A stretch of DNA of 64,000 nt from Dehalobacter sp. CP (GTDB lineage: Bacteria; Bacillota_B; Desulfitobacteriia; Desulfitobacteriales; Syntrophobotulaceae), in NCBI GenBank assembly GCA_009910795.1, contig VMEE01000091.1, forward strand, positions 10,782 to 74,781. Reading direction: 5' to 3'. A model generated the notes under the pieces. It had not been told where the DNA came from. It saw only the letters and a list, made by a program, of their open reading frames with translations, and did no database searches. Each line of letters opens with the position of its first letter. Positions within the stretch are counted from its first letter, which is position 1. Made by a program: the position numbers and the translations under genes. This document shows positions 36,490 to 45,670 of the stretch, piece after piece.

Positions 36490-37287
36490 TTGATCCGACT
36501 TGTTGCCATAGATTTGGATGAAACACTGCTTAACGATGCGTGGCAAATTTCTGAAGGGAACATCAAGGCCATACGCCGCGCAGTGGCCAAAGGCGTAATG
36601 GTTACGCTTGCTACAGGAAGGATGGCTGCATCTGCCAGAAAATACGCCAGCCAGCTGGGTCTGGATGTTCCAATTATTACATACAACGGAGCCTTGATCG
36701 AGCACGCCCTGAGCAAGGAAATCATCTACCATAAAGTGATTCCGTCAGGATTAGCTATGGAGATTATTCAGTATCTCCAGTCGAAAGAAGTCTACACACA
36801 GGTGTTTATCAAAGATGAAGTCTTTACAAATAAATGGAATCAATATTCCAAAGCCTATGAGGAAATGACCGGAATAAAGGTCCAGGAAACGGATGTGCTG
36901 CAAATTTTGCACACTGAGCCGGAAGGTGCTGAAAAAATATTGTGCATTTCCGGGGAGGATTATCTCCAGGCTGCTACGGCAGATCTGCGGCAAATCTATG
37001 CCGACAGGCTGCATTTTACGCGTTCCAAGCCATTTTTTCTGGATATGATCGATAAAGAAGTCAATAAAGGCAGTGCACTTAGGGCATTAGCCGCGAATTT
37101 CGGCATTTTGCCGGAAGAAATTATCGCGATCGGGGATAATTTCAATGACCGGGAAATGCTGATGTTTGCCGGCATCGGTGTGGCTATGGGCAATGCCCTT
37201 CAGGAACTTAAAGAAATTGCGGATTATATTACAGCTTCAAATAAAGAAGACGGAGTAGCCAAAGTTTTCGAGAAATTTGTTCTGTAA
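36490..37287 (+). CDS. Cof-type HAD-superfamily phosphatase
   Basis: The 265-aa cytoplasmic protein belongs to the HAD IIB (Cof) group that dephosphorylates small phosphorylated metabolites such as sugar phosphates or flavin nucleotides. The nucleophile Asp is in DLDETLLND (residues 7-15), the motif II threonine in VTLATGR, and the motif III/IV lysine and aspartates in DKEVNKGSAL and IAIGDNFNDREML. A cap domain (about residues 85-185) lies between. The TTG start at 36490 follows AAAGGAG. The substrate cannot be told from sequence. Confidence 0.9.
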   Translation: MIRLVAIDLDETLLNDAWQISEGNIKAIRRAVAKGVMVTLATGRMAASARKYASQLGLDVPIITYNGALIEHALSKEIIYHKVIPSGLAMEIIQYLQSKEVYTQVFIKDEVFTNKWNQYSKAYEEMTGIKVQETDVLQILHTEPEGAEKILCISGEDYLQAATADLRQIYADRLHFTRSKPFFLDMIDKEVNKGSALRALAANFGILPEEIIAIGDNFNDREMLMFAGIGVAMGNALQELKEIADYITASNKEDGVAKVFEKFVL

Positions 37288-37320
37288 GGTCCATCATAAA
37301 TCTGTAGGGTCCATCATAAA
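37281..37320. repeat. 20-bp tandem duplication at the end of the HAD gene
   Basis: TCTGTAAGGTCCATCATAAA (37281-37300) is followed directly by a copy with one A-to-G change (37301-37320). The first copy includes the stop codon of the HAD gene. It looks like a recent small duplication with no evident function. Confidence 0.8.
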
Positions 37321-37365
37321 TCAGAAAAAAGAATCAGCCTAAGAATTCAGGTAAGGAGTTTTAAT

Positions 37366-39252
37366 GTGAAGATCCTGCTCGTTGGCATAAATACCCGGTA
37401 TGTACATACAAATCTGGCCATTCGCTGTCTGCGTGAAGTCCTGAAGACACAGGGAAACGCCGAATGGGAAATCTGTATCCGCGAGTTTTCGATTAATGAG
37501 CATCTGGACAAAATTGCCGGAGAAATATTTGAAGAGAAACCGGATGTCCTTGGCTTCTCCTGCTATATCTGGAACATTGTTTCCGTTAAGGCCCTGGTGC
37601 GCAGGCTGAGGCCTGTCTTGCCCGATGCCTTCATCCTGGCCGGGGGGCCGGAAGTATCTTTTGACTGTGATTGTCTTATAAATGAAGTCCCCCAGCTCGA
37701 TGCGGTCGTTGCCGGGGAAGCTGAACGGGTTCTGCCTGTGCTGCTTAAAGGTTGGTCCGAAGGCAATCTTCCCCGGGATGTTGCCGGTGTTGTCTGGCGA
37801 CTGCGGAGAGAGGCCGGCGGTCCCCAGGGTCTGGACAGCACGACCGCATCGGATGGTTTCCAGGGAATGACCAGCGCGGATGCATGTGGCATGGTAGTGG
37901 CGAATGCAGCGGTACCGGATACCGTGGATCTGAATCTTCTGCCAAACCCCTATGCGGTGCAAGAGGATTTTCACGGGAAGCTGGTTTATGTCGAGACAAG
38001 CAGGGGCTGTCCGTATAACTGTGAATTTTGTATTTCGTCCACTTTCAAGGGTGTCCGGTTTCTGCAGCCGGAACGTCTTCGTCCCATTTTGCGGCAGCTT
38101 TTTGCGAACGGGGCACGAACAATTAAATTTGTGGACAGAACATTCAACGCATCCAAAACGCACGGGTTTCAAGTTCTTGACCTATTTAAAGAGGAAGCTG
38201 AACGGGAGTACGAAAAAACAGGACCAGAGGGCCCATATGGGTTATCTGGGGACATTCCACGGGCCCATTGCGAGATAGCCGGAGATTTGCTGGATCAGGA
38301 CTGGTTGCAGTACTTGCAGAATTATCCGACAGGAATGGTTCAATTAGAGATAGGGGTTCAGTCCACCCATCCACCTGCTTTAAAAGCGATCCGCCGATCC
38401 CAGAATTTTGCGGACTGGAAAGATAAGGTTCGTTATTTGCAGCACGATTGCGGGATACCGGTTCATTTGGATCTTATTGCAGGCTTGCCCCATGAGGGGT
38501 GGGCGGAATTCCGCAAGTCATTTGATGAAGTTTTTAATCTCAGACCGAACCATTTGCAGCTTGGTTTTCTGAAGGTATTGAAGGGTTCGGGAATCCACGG
38601 GCAATGTACCCGATACGGGCTGGAATACTGCCCGGATCCGCCCTATACGGTCCTGAAAACACGGGAGTTGAGCCACGAACAGGTTTTGGACCTGGTCCGA
38701 ATAGAAGAAATTCTGGAAAGGTACTATAATTCCGGAAGGTTTAAGTTTTCGCTCGAAGTTGTTCTTGCTGACCGGCAGAGTCCGTTTGATTTTTTTGATG
38801 CGCTGGCCAGATACTGGCACGGTAAGGGATGGTTCCAAAGAGAATGGAGTTCCAGGTCACTCTTCGAGAATATCTGGGAATTTCTGATGGGACAGCCGGA
38901 CGGCCGGACCGCACTGAATCGGAAACTTTGGCGCGAAGCACTGCGTTTTGATTATTTCGTCGCTGAACGTCCCGGGCGAATCCCTGATTTTCTACAGAGA
39001 GCAGAAGAGACTGTCCAGGATAAAGGTTGGAAAGAAGAGATAAGAAAGGACCCGGTTTGGCGGAACCAAATTCCTGAGTCTGAGGGCATGGATAAAAGGC
39101 AGTGGACCAGAGCTACGGCTATTGAGTATTTTGAGCGGGATATTCCAACAGGGACTACAGAACATTCCCCGGGAAAAGGCGGCTGGTATTTGTTCTACTA
39201 CAGTCGAAAGCCGACCCAGTATTTTAAAGCTGAAGCTCCTAAAAGCATATAG
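37366..39252 (+). CDS. B12-binding-domain radical SAM protein (DUF4080 type)
   Basis: The 628-aa protein starts with a cobalamin-binding-like Rossmann domain (MKILLVGINTRYVHTNLAIR to about residue 150, with DVLGFSCYIWN and ILAGGPEVSFD). A radical SAM core follows with the iron-sulfur motif RGCPYNCEFC (about residues 215-224), then a C-terminal DUF4080-like region. Such enzymes usually use SAM, and often B12, to methylate or rearrange unactivated carbons; this branch has no known substrate. An unusual loop of about 40 residues (about 145-185, GGPQGLDSTTASDGFQ) separates the two domains. The GTG at 37366 follows AAGGAG. Confidence 0.85.
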   Translation: MKILLVGINTRYVHTNLAIRCLREVLKTQGNAEWEICIREFSINEHLDKIAGEIFEEKPDVLGFSCYIWNIVSVKALVRRLRPVLPDAFILAGGPEVSFDCDCLINEVPQLDAVVAGEAERVLPVLLKGWSEGNLPRDVAGVVWRLRREAGGPQGLDSTTASDGFQGMTSADACGMVVANAAVPDTVDLNLLPNPYAVQEDFHGKLVYVETSRGCPYNCEFCISSTFKGVRFLQPERLRPILRQLFANGARTIKFVDRTFNASKTHGFQVLDLFKEEAEREYEKTGPEGPYGLSGDIPRAHCEIAGDLLDQDWLQYLQNYPTGMVQLEIGVQSTHPPALKAIRRSQNFADWKDKVRYLQHDCGIPVHLDLIAGLPHEGWAEFRKSFDEVFNLRPNHLQLGFLKVLKGSGIHGQCTRYGLEYCPDPPYTVLKTRELSHEQVLDLVRIEEILERYYNSGRFKFSLEVVLADRQSPFDFFDALARYWHGKGWFQREWSSRSLFENIWEFLMGQPDGRTALNRKLWREALRFDYFVAERPGRIPDFLQRAEETVQDKGWKEEIRKDPVWRNQIPESEGMDKRQWTRATAIEYFERDIPTGTTEHSPGKGGWYLFYYSRKPTQYFKAEAPKSI

Positions 39253-39345
39253 AAAACCAATTGACAAAAACAGTCTCAGAAAGTAGTATTTGTAACTTTC
39301 CAGCGGACGGATTAAAATAAGAAGAAAAGAAACGAATACTTGCCC

Positions 39346-39410
39346 GGGTTAGTCTCCGTAATGGATGGCGCAACAGCCGAGAAGCGGTGTTGTGGCCCTC
39401 AGACTTGCCC
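39346..39410 (+). ncRNA. Candidate structured RNA (three-way junction)
   Basis: In the 220-bp gap before the solute-binding protein gene, GGGTTAGTCT (39346-39355) pairs with AGACTTGCCC (39401-39410), with one wobble and one mismatch, closing a 45-nt interior. Inside are a short TCC-GTAAT-GGA hairpin (about 39354-39364) and an 8-bp helix with one bulged G (CAACAGCCG 39371-39379 with CGGTGTTG 39385-39392). This closed multi-stem shape in a leader suits a riboswitch-like element. It matches no class that I can recall, and conservation is untested. Confidence 0.35.
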
Positions 39411-39473
39411 TAGCATAATGGTTTTTTATTTTAGTGAGATTGTATCAGGTATGAGGAGAGGAAATCACTCTGA

Positions 39474-40664
39474 ATGAAAAAAAGGCTGAAAGCACTTCAA
39501 GTACTTCTGTGTATTATGATAATTATATTGAGCTTAACGGCTTTAACAGCTTGTTCCAAGGGACCCTCTCCGGGGAAACCCGGCGGAGACGCCCCCGCGG
39601 TAATCTCTGTCTGGTATTCGCTGGACGGCAAAGAAGAACAGGCTTTACTTGCGCAGTTTACCAGAATCAATAAGGAATATCCCGAAGTATCAGTTAAAGG
39701 TGAAAAAATTGCTGAGGCAGATATTGTCCAGCAGGTCTGGAACTACCAAGCCGGAGCAGAAGGACCGGAAATTGTGATTGCTAGAAGGCAGATACTCGAT
39801 GCGCTCTATAAAAAAGGAGCGGTCTCACCTGTTCTGGCGGATATCGACCCAGCCTATCCGGCGGCGAGAGCGGTTTTTACGTATAATAAACAAGCATTTG
39901 CAGCACCCTGGCTTACGGATGTACCACTGCTCTACTACCGCAAAGATAAAGTGCCGGTGCCCGCGGCAAGTCTGGCGGAAATCTGGGAGAAACATTCCGT
40001 CATCGCAGTTCCGGATCTAAATGCGTCCCTGCTCAGTCCGTGGTGGAGGGCCGAGGGAGGAACGTTAAGCGCCAACGGTATTCCAGCCCTGAATTCGCAG
40101 AAGAATCTGGCTTTTATCAACAATTTTGCAGTGCTTCGTCAGCAAAACCAAGTGCTTTTGGACAGCGCGGCCTTAGCCCAGTTTGCCGGGGGTGAGACCG
40201 GTTACCTGCTGACCTGGGCCAGTGACAGTACCAAACTGACGAACATAGGCGGAAACTGGGACTGTCTGTCCTTCTATTCTTTACTGGGAGCCAAGGGACA
40301 GGTTTTGCTGGATCATACGATCGGAATCGCTAATTCATCCATAAAGACCATTCCTGCCATGGAAAGCGCCATTCGGCTGGTTGAAGAAGAACTGCTGAAG
40401 CCGGCAGCGGAAGAGGCGATGTTTCAAGCCGGCGGCAGGCTGCCTGTTAACAGTGCGTATTACGAATCGGCGGCGAAGCGTTTTCAGTCAGAGGTTGCTT
40501 TGTCTTTGCAGTCTGCCTGGTATTTGGAGGGTTCAGTGAACGACTGGACGTATTTGGACCTCCTAAATTCCAGCTGGCAGAATATTGCAGGAGGGGCCAA
40601 CATGGAAAGTGAACTCGCTCGTATTCAGCAGGATGCGTCGGATATTGGCAAGCAAACGAAATAA
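39474..40664 (+). CDS. Extracellular solute-binding lipoprotein (family 1)
   Basis: The 396-aa protein has a lipoprotein signal peptide with lipobox LTAC (cysteine at about residue 27), so it is anchored outside the membrane. The mature part resembles MalE-type family 1 solute-binding proteins (ISVWYSLDGKEEQALLAQF at the N-terminus, PWLTDVPLLYYRKD in the middle, then GGRLPVNSAYYES). Such proteins feed sugars or other solutes to ABC importers, but no permease or ATPase gene is nearby. It may share a distant importer or act as a sensor. The next gene, rapZ, starts about 35 bases later. Confidence 0.82.
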   Translation: MKKRLKALQVLLCIMIIILSLTALTACSKGPSPGKPGGDAPAVISVWYSLDGKEEQALLAQFTRINKEYPEVSVKGEKIAEADIVQQVWNYQAGAEGPEIVIARRQILDALYKKGAVSPVLADIDPAYPAARAVFTYNKQAFAAPWLTDVPLLYYRKDKVPVPAASLAEIWEKHSVIAVPDLNASLLSPWWRAEGGTLSANGIPALNSQKNLAFINNFAVLRQQNQVLLDSAALAQFAGGETGYLLTWASDSTKLTNIGGNWDCLSFYSLLGAKGQVLLDHTIGIANSSIKTIPAMESAIRLVEEELLKPAAEEAMFQAGGRLPVNSAYYESAAKRFQSEVALSLQSAWYLEGSVNDWTYLDLLNSSWQNIAGGANMESELARIQQDASDIGKQTK

Positions 40665-40699
40665 TCAGGAAAGGAACAATTCAGGTGGGGGAAAAGGCT

Positions 40700-41569
40700 A
40701 TGAAAAGAGAAGCATTGAAACTGGTGATTATTACCGGTTTGTCCGGGGCTGGGAAAACGCAAGCCCTGCAAAGTATGGAAGACCTTGGATTTTTTTGCGT
40801 TGACAATCTTCCGCCGAGCCTTATTGAAAAGTTCGTTGACTTGTGTGCCCAATCCCAAGGAAAAATAGACAAAGCTGCCATTGTCTGTGACTTACGCGGC
40901 GGAGATTTCTTTTCTTCTTTAAACCAGGCGCTCGAGGATCTGCAGGAGGCGGGATATCAATATGAAATTTTATTCCTGGAGGCTTCGGACGATGTTCTGG
41001 TCAACCGTTATAAAGAATCAAGAAGAAGGCATCCCGTATCTCCGAAGGGAAATGTGCTGGAAGGCATTCACAAAGAGCGGCAATATCTTGCCGATTTACG
41101 CGGGAATGCAAGCAAGATCATTGACAGTTCAGACCTGACAACCGTACAGATGAAGGAAAAAATCAGGAATCTGTTTGGAAAGGAATACGATCCGGCCAGG
41201 ATGTCTGTATCGGTTGTTTCTTTTGGGTTTAAATTTGGGATACCGCTGGATGCCGATACAATCATCGATGTCCGTTTTTTGCCTAATCCGTATTATTTAA
41301 AGGAACTCAAACCCCTGAACGGCAAAGATAAAGCGGTGAGGGATTATGTTTTGCTGAATCCTACCACGGCTGATTTTATCGGCAGGTTTTTTCATATGCT
41401 GGAATTTATTTTGCCGTTATATCTCAAGGAAGGTAAAAGTCACCTGGTCATTGGCATAGGATGTACAGGGGGGCAGCACCGTTCTGTCGCAATTGCTGAG
41501 AAAACAGCGGAGTTCCTGCAGATGAACAATTATTCCTGTGTTATAAACCACAGAGATATCAAAGGATAG
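40700..41569 (+). CDS. rapZ: RNase adapter protein RapZ / YvcJ family nucleotide-binding protein
   Basis: From the ATG at 40700 the protein has 289 aa. RapZ-family proteins bind nucleotides and, in enterobacteria, small RNAs that control glucosamine-6-phosphate synthase; in Bacillus the homologue YvcJ hydrolyses GTP and affects competence. The Walker A motif ITGLSGAGKTQAL is at residues 11-23, and the C-terminal domain keeps DVRFLPNPYY, IGCTGGQHRSVAI and the basic end. A GTG at 40685 is an almost equally good start. It leads the conserved rapZ-yvcK-whiA cluster. Confidence 0.94.
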   Translation: MKREALKLVIITGLSGAGKTQALQSMEDLGFFCVDNLPPSLIEKFVDLCAQSQGKIDKAAIVCDLRGGDFFSSLNQALEDLQEAGYQYEILFLEASDDVLVNRYKESRRRHPVSPKGNVLEGIHKERQYLADLRGNASKIIDSSDLTTVQMKEKIRNLFGKEYDPARMSVSVVSFGFKFGIPLDADTIIDVRFLPNPYYLKELKPLNGKDKAVRDYVLLNPTTADFIGRFFHMLEFILPLYLKEGKSHLVIGIGCTGGQHRSVAIAEKTAEFLQMNNYSCVINHRDIKG

Positions 41570-41584
41570 GAATGGTCTGACGAG

Positions 41585-42949
41585 ATGGAACTTCCGAAAA
41601 AATATTTGGAAATGTGCAAATGGTTCTATCCAAATTTAGGTGTAAAAAGATATTTTCTGTTGGCAATCCTCGGTTTATTTCTTGTCGCCGGCGGACTTTC
41701 GGTCATCAGCTCCGGGGAAACTCTCGGATTTATTGAAGTGCAGTTTCGGGAGATCATCTATCAGCTGGCCGGCAAAGATACCGTAATGGTGGGTCCGGCG
41801 GGGGTCGTTACCTGCCTGGCAGGGATGGCTATCGTTTTTATTGCGTTTAAAAAAATGATCAGCTCTATCATTTCTGTGCTGCTTCCGGAAAATGAAGAAA
41901 GAATTCTCGATGTGATCTATTCCCGCCGTCAATTGAAGCGAGGACCTAAAATTGTTGTTATCGGCGGAGGTACCGGGCTGTCGGCGTTGCTGAAAGGGCT
42001 AAAAGAATATACCAGCAATCTGACGGCTATCGTTACCGTTGGGGATGATGGCGGAAGCTCGGGGCGTCTGCGTCGAGAGCTTGGAATTCTGCCGCCCGGG
42101 GATATCCGTAACTGTCTGGTTGCTCTGGCCGAAAAAGAAGATATCATGGAAGAACTTTTTTCCTATCGCTTTGATACCGGGACGCTGGCCGGACACAGCC
42201 TCGGGAATTTGTTTCTTGCAGGTCTGGCCGGAAGATTCGGCGATTTTCAGAAAGGCATCGAGCAAATTGGCAAAGTATTCGCCTTGCGCGGGGAAGTATA
42301 TCCGTCAACGCTTTCTCAAATCACCCTGAATGCTTATTTTGAAGACGGTAGATTCATTAACGGCGAGACAGCCATCCGGACGACGCCTGGAAAGATCAAA
42401 GTTCTCAATATTATGCCCCAGGACTGTCAGCCCTTGCCCGGAGCTTTAGCGGCGATTGAAGATGCCGACCTGATTGTTCTTGGACCGGGGAGTCTTTATA
42501 CCAGTATCATTCCAAATCTATTGGTGAAAGGACTTCGGGACAAGATTGCTTCGGCCAAGGCTCCGTGCATTTATGTCTGCAACATTATGACGGAACCTGG
42601 AGAGACTGACCATTATGCGGTCACCGACCATTTAAAGGTGATTATCGAGCATGCTGGGAAGGATCTGGTTGATGCGGTGCTGGCTGCCAGGGAAAATATA
42701 TCTCAGCAAGTCAGGGAACGCTATCAGGCAGAAGGAGCTGAGGTTGTGGACGGTGATGCCGCTGAGGCCGAAAAACTGGGTGTTCGTTACTTTGAAGGCA
42801 GTTTTTACACCGGAGGGGAAGTTGTCCGGCATAATCCGGATAAGCTGGCTAAAGAAATTCTGCGTCTGTTATTCCGTCTGAAGCCCGTGAATGAGAGAGT
42901 CGCCATGGTTGATTCGTATCTGCTGAATCGAAAAATTAAGTCGATATAA
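41585..42949 (+). CDS. yvcK: YvcK/CofD-like protein with N-terminal membrane segments
   Basis: YvcK is needed for growth on gluconeogenic carbon and for cell shape, and binds UDP-sugars. The 454-aa protein adds about 115 residues to the usual 320-residue core: two membrane helices (about residues 20-42 and 75-95) are followed by the CofD-like Rossmann domain VIGGGTGLSALLKGLKEY, VGDDGGSSGRLR and LPPGDIRNCLVALA. The membrane-anchored form is known in several clostridia. It sits 15 bases after rapZ and before whiA. Confidence 0.93.
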   Translation: MELPKKYLEMCKWFYPNLGVKRYFLLAILGLFLVAGGLSVISSGETLGFIEVQFREIIYQLAGKDTVMVGPAGVVTCLAGMAIVFIAFKKMISSIISVLLPENEERILDVIYSRRQLKRGPKIVVIGGGTGLSALLKGLKEYTSNLTAIVTVGDDGGSSGRLRRELGILPPGDIRNCLVALAEKEDIMEELFSYRFDTGTLAGHSLGNLFLAGLAGRFGDFQKGIEQIGKVFALRGEVYPSTLSQITLNAYFEDGRFINGETAIRTTPGKIKVLNIMPQDCQPLPGALAAIEDADLIVLGPGSLYTSIIPNLLVKGLRDKIASAKAPCIYVCNIMTEPGETDHYAVTDHLKVIIEHAGKDLVDAVLAARENISQQVRERYQAEGAEVVDGDAAEAEKLGVRYFEGSFYTGGEVVRHNPDKLAKEILRLLFRLKPVNERVAMVDSYLLNRKIKSI

Positions 42950-43005
42950 ATATAAGCCGCTGTTGACGAAAAAGGATATTATTTTGAAGGGCCGGAGTTG
43001 ATGGT

Positions 43006-43971
43006 ATGTCGTTTAGTGCCATAACCAAAGAGGAACTAGCCAGACTGGAGCTGCAGAAGGATTGTTGTGAGCTGGCTGAGCTGGCTTCGCTTATCCGCAT
43101 GGATGGAACACTGCAGATCAGCGCGAATCAGAAATATTCCCTGAACGTGATCACTGAAAGCGCTCCTGTAGCGCGAAAGATATATAACCTGGCCAAAGAA
43201 TCGCTGCATCTGCCAGCCGATATCGTGGTCAGGCGGAAATTAAGGCTGAAGAAAAACAATTCTTACCTGGTGAAGATTTATCCCAGAGAGATGAGTTATC
43301 TGCAAAGACTCGGGTTGTTTAATGAAGAGGGAGAAATCCAGGCCGGAATTGATAAGAAACTTATTGCCAAAAAATGTGACCAGAAGGCTTACCTCCGCGG
43401 GGCATTTCTGGCCGGAGGCTCGATCAGCAACCCCGAGGGGAATTATCATATGGAAATTATCACGAATGATCCGGTTCTGGCAGGAGACCTGAGCGAACTT
43501 TTGAACAAATTCGATCTAAAGGCAAAGGTCAGTACCCGTAAGAATTTTCATGTGGTTTATTTAAAGGAGAGCGAACATATCGTCGAGTTTCTGGCGCTGA
43601 TTGGTGCCCACCAGGCGTTATTTGAGTTTGAAAATATCCGGATCATCAAAGAAATGCGCAACCAGGTTAACCGGATCGTTAATTGTGAGACTGCCAATCT
43701 GAATAAGACGGTGGACGCCGCAGTACGTCAGTTAGAAAACATTCGGCTGATTGAAAGGACCATCGGACTCAAAGCCCTGCCGGAAAATCTGCAGGAGATT
43801 GCTTGCCTGCGTCTGGAATTCCCAGATTATACCTTGAAAGAACTGGGTGAAATTCTGACCCCGAAAGTCGGTAAATCAGGCGTCAATCACAGACTGCGTA
43901 AGATTGAAGAGATTGCCGAAAAGATCCAGACAGATAAGAACAAACCACAGCCGGGCAAAGGAAAGAGTTAA
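43006..43971 (+). CDS. whiA: DNA-binding protein WhiA
   Basis: WhiA has a degenerate LAGLIDADG homing-endonuclease-like domain (about residues 20-200; LIRMDGTLQI and RGAFLAGGSISNPEG are the paired helices) and a C-terminal helix-turn-helix (LRLEFPDYTLKELGEILTP). In actinomycetes it controls sporulation; in Firmicutes it affects division and chromosome segregation. The 321-aa length is normal. It completes the rapZ-yvcK-whiA cluster, and the Na/Pi-type gene starts five bases after its stop. Confidence 0.95.
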   Translation: MSFSAITKEELARLELQKDCCELAELASLIRMDGTLQISANQKYSLNVITESAPVARKIYNLAKESLHLPADIVVRRKLRLKKNNSYLVKIYPREMSYLQRLGLFNEEGEIQAGIDKKLIAKKCDQKAYLRGAFLAGGSISNPEGNYHMEIITNDPVLAGDLSELLNKFDLKAKVSTRKNFHVVYLKESEHIVEFLALIGAHQALFEFENIRIIKEMRNQVNRIVNCETANLNKTVDAAVRQLENIRLIERTIGLKALPENLQEIACLRLEFPDYTLKELGEILTPKVGKSGVNHRLRKIEEIAEKIQTDKNKPQPGKGKS

Positions 43972-43976
43972 AGCAA

Positions 43977-45569
43977 ATGTTTTCGATCACGATGGTAATG
44001 CAATTTCTAGGCGGACTGGGACTGTTCCTGTACGGGGTTAATGTTACTTCGGAAGGGCTGCAGAAAATTGCCGCGAAAAAGTTGAAAAACATCCTGGCCT
44101 CTTTAACTAGAAAGCCTTGGGCGGCTACCCTATTCGGAATTGTGATGACAGTCGCGCTGCAAAGCAGTACCGCGACAACGGTCATGATCGTCGAATTTGT
44201 CAATTCAGGCCTAATGACGCTGACCCAGGCGCTCGGTGTTGTTCTGGGGTCAGCGGTCGGAACCTCGATCGTCATTCAATTAATCTCTTTCCCAATCCTG
44301 GATTTTGCGCTTTTGCTGCTTTTCATCGGATTTATCATGTTTTTTCTTGTCAGAACCACGCTGGCCAAAAGCATCGGACAAGCGCTGATCGGTTTTGGTT
44401 GTATTTTTGTCGGCATGTCTTTGTTTTCTGGAGCATTTTCACCGTTGAAAAGCTCGCCTGATGTCGATGCGTTCCTCTCCCAGTTCGGGACAAACCCGAT
44501 TCTCGGTATAGCCATAAGTATGGTTGTGACAGCATTGCTGCAGAGCAGTGCTGCGTTTCTGGCAATTCTGATTTCTCTCTCCACACACGGACTGCTGTCT
44601 GTGGAGTCGGTCATCCCGCTGGTCATGGGGGCTCACATCGGGGGGACGCTGACGACTTTGTTTTCCTCTCTCAGCGCTGAACGGGCCGATGCGGTCAGGG
44701 TAGCCGCAGCCAACACGCTTTATCGTCTTGCTGCAGCGGTAATCTTACTGCCGTTTTTTTCGTACTTTACCCGGTTTATCGAATGGAGTGCTGCGGACCT
44801 GCCCCGGCAGGTAGCGAATACGCATCTTTTTTCGGCAGTCTTAATGGTGATTTTATTTCTGCCTTTAAACAAAATCTTAAGCAAATGGCTGATTAAGCTG
44901 ATCCCGCAGCGAAGGGACGAAGGCAAAAAACCAAGGCTTATTTATATTACCAAGGCAGCTCCTGAACTGCCGGCTGTTGCTTTGACGCAGGCAAGACAGG
45001 AAATCCGCTGGGTGGCGAATAAGATCCTTGAGAATATGGTTCAAATACTGCCGCGTATTATCTTTTACGGGGATACAAAAATACTTCAGGAGCTGGAACG
45101 GACGGAGCGGGAAGTAGACTGGCACTATCAGGAACTGTCGAAATTCTTTACGGAATTATTCCGCCGGAATATGACTCGGGAACAAATTGTCGAGAGCCAC
45201 AGCTACCAGTTAATAATTAAGGAACTTGAATATATTGCCGACAGCCTGATTGTGATGGCCAGGCTGGGGGCCAGGATTCATGCTGCCCAGATAATGGTTG
45301 AAGAGACTGATCAGGAAAAGGCCGGAGAATTATACATCGCTGTATCTAGCAATTTTTTAACCCTGCTGCGCTATTTGGAAAGAGGGGATCAGACTCTTGC
45401 TTTGCTGATCATCGAAGCCCATCAGGATATTATCGAAATCTATAATCAAGTTCAGAACAGCCTGACTTGCCGGGTCTCCAAAGATGATCAAGGTATGCAG
45501 GAATTGAACAGCTGGCTGTATAAAATTGGGGAGCATATTGTCCGGATCACCAAGATATTACAGGATTAG
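43977..45569 (+). CDS. Na/Pi cotransporter family protein with PhoU-like tail
   Basis: The 530-aa membrane protein has the inverted-repeat fold of the NptA/PNaS family, with the two signature motifs LQSSTATTVMIVEFV (about residue 60) and LLQSSAAFLAILISL (about residue 184). About eight membrane helices are followed by a cytoplasmic helical PhoU-like domain (about residues 340-530). Family members carry phosphate with sodium, although the bacterial ones with PhoU tails are poorly characterised. The start lies five bases after whiA, with AAAGGAAAGAG within the end of that gene. Confidence 0.9.
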   Translation: MFSITMVMQFLGGLGLFLYGVNVTSEGLQKIAAKKLKNILASLTRKPWAATLFGIVMTVALQSSTATTVMIVEFVNSGLMTLTQALGVVLGSAVGTSIVIQLISFPILDFALLLLFIGFIMFFLVRTTLAKSIGQALIGFGCIFVGMSLFSGAFSPLKSSPDVDAFLSQFGTNPILGIAISMVVTALLQSSAAFLAILISLSTHGLLSVESVIPLVMGAHIGGTLTTLFSSLSAERADAVRVAAANTLYRLAAAVILLPFFSYFTRFIEWSAADLPRQVANTHLFSAVLMVILFLPLNKILSKWLIKLIPQRRDEGKKPRLIYITKAAPELPAVALTQARQEIRWVANKILENMVQILPRIIFYGDTKILQELERTEREVDWHYQELSKFFTELFRRNMTREQIVESHSYQLIIKELEYIADSLIVMARLGARIHAAQIMVEETDQEKAGELYIAVSSNFLTLLRYLERGDQTLALLIIEAHQDIIEIYNQVQNSLTCRVSKDDQGMQELNSWLYKIGEHIVRITKILQD

Positions 45570-45623
45570 ATGTAAATTAATTTCATAAATCATGAGAAAA
45601 CACTGTCGAAAATCTTTGGTTTG

Positions 45624-45632
45624 TGCTATATT
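45624..45632 (+). promoter_or_regulatory. Extended -10 promoter for trkA
   Basis: TGCTATATT matches an extended -10 (TG-N-TATAAT with one change), 38 bp before the GTG start of trkA and after the end of the Na/Pi-type gene. Confidence 0.5.
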
Positions 45633-45670
45633 GTAGCTCTGAAACAATAATAGGAACCGGAGGGGTTAAC

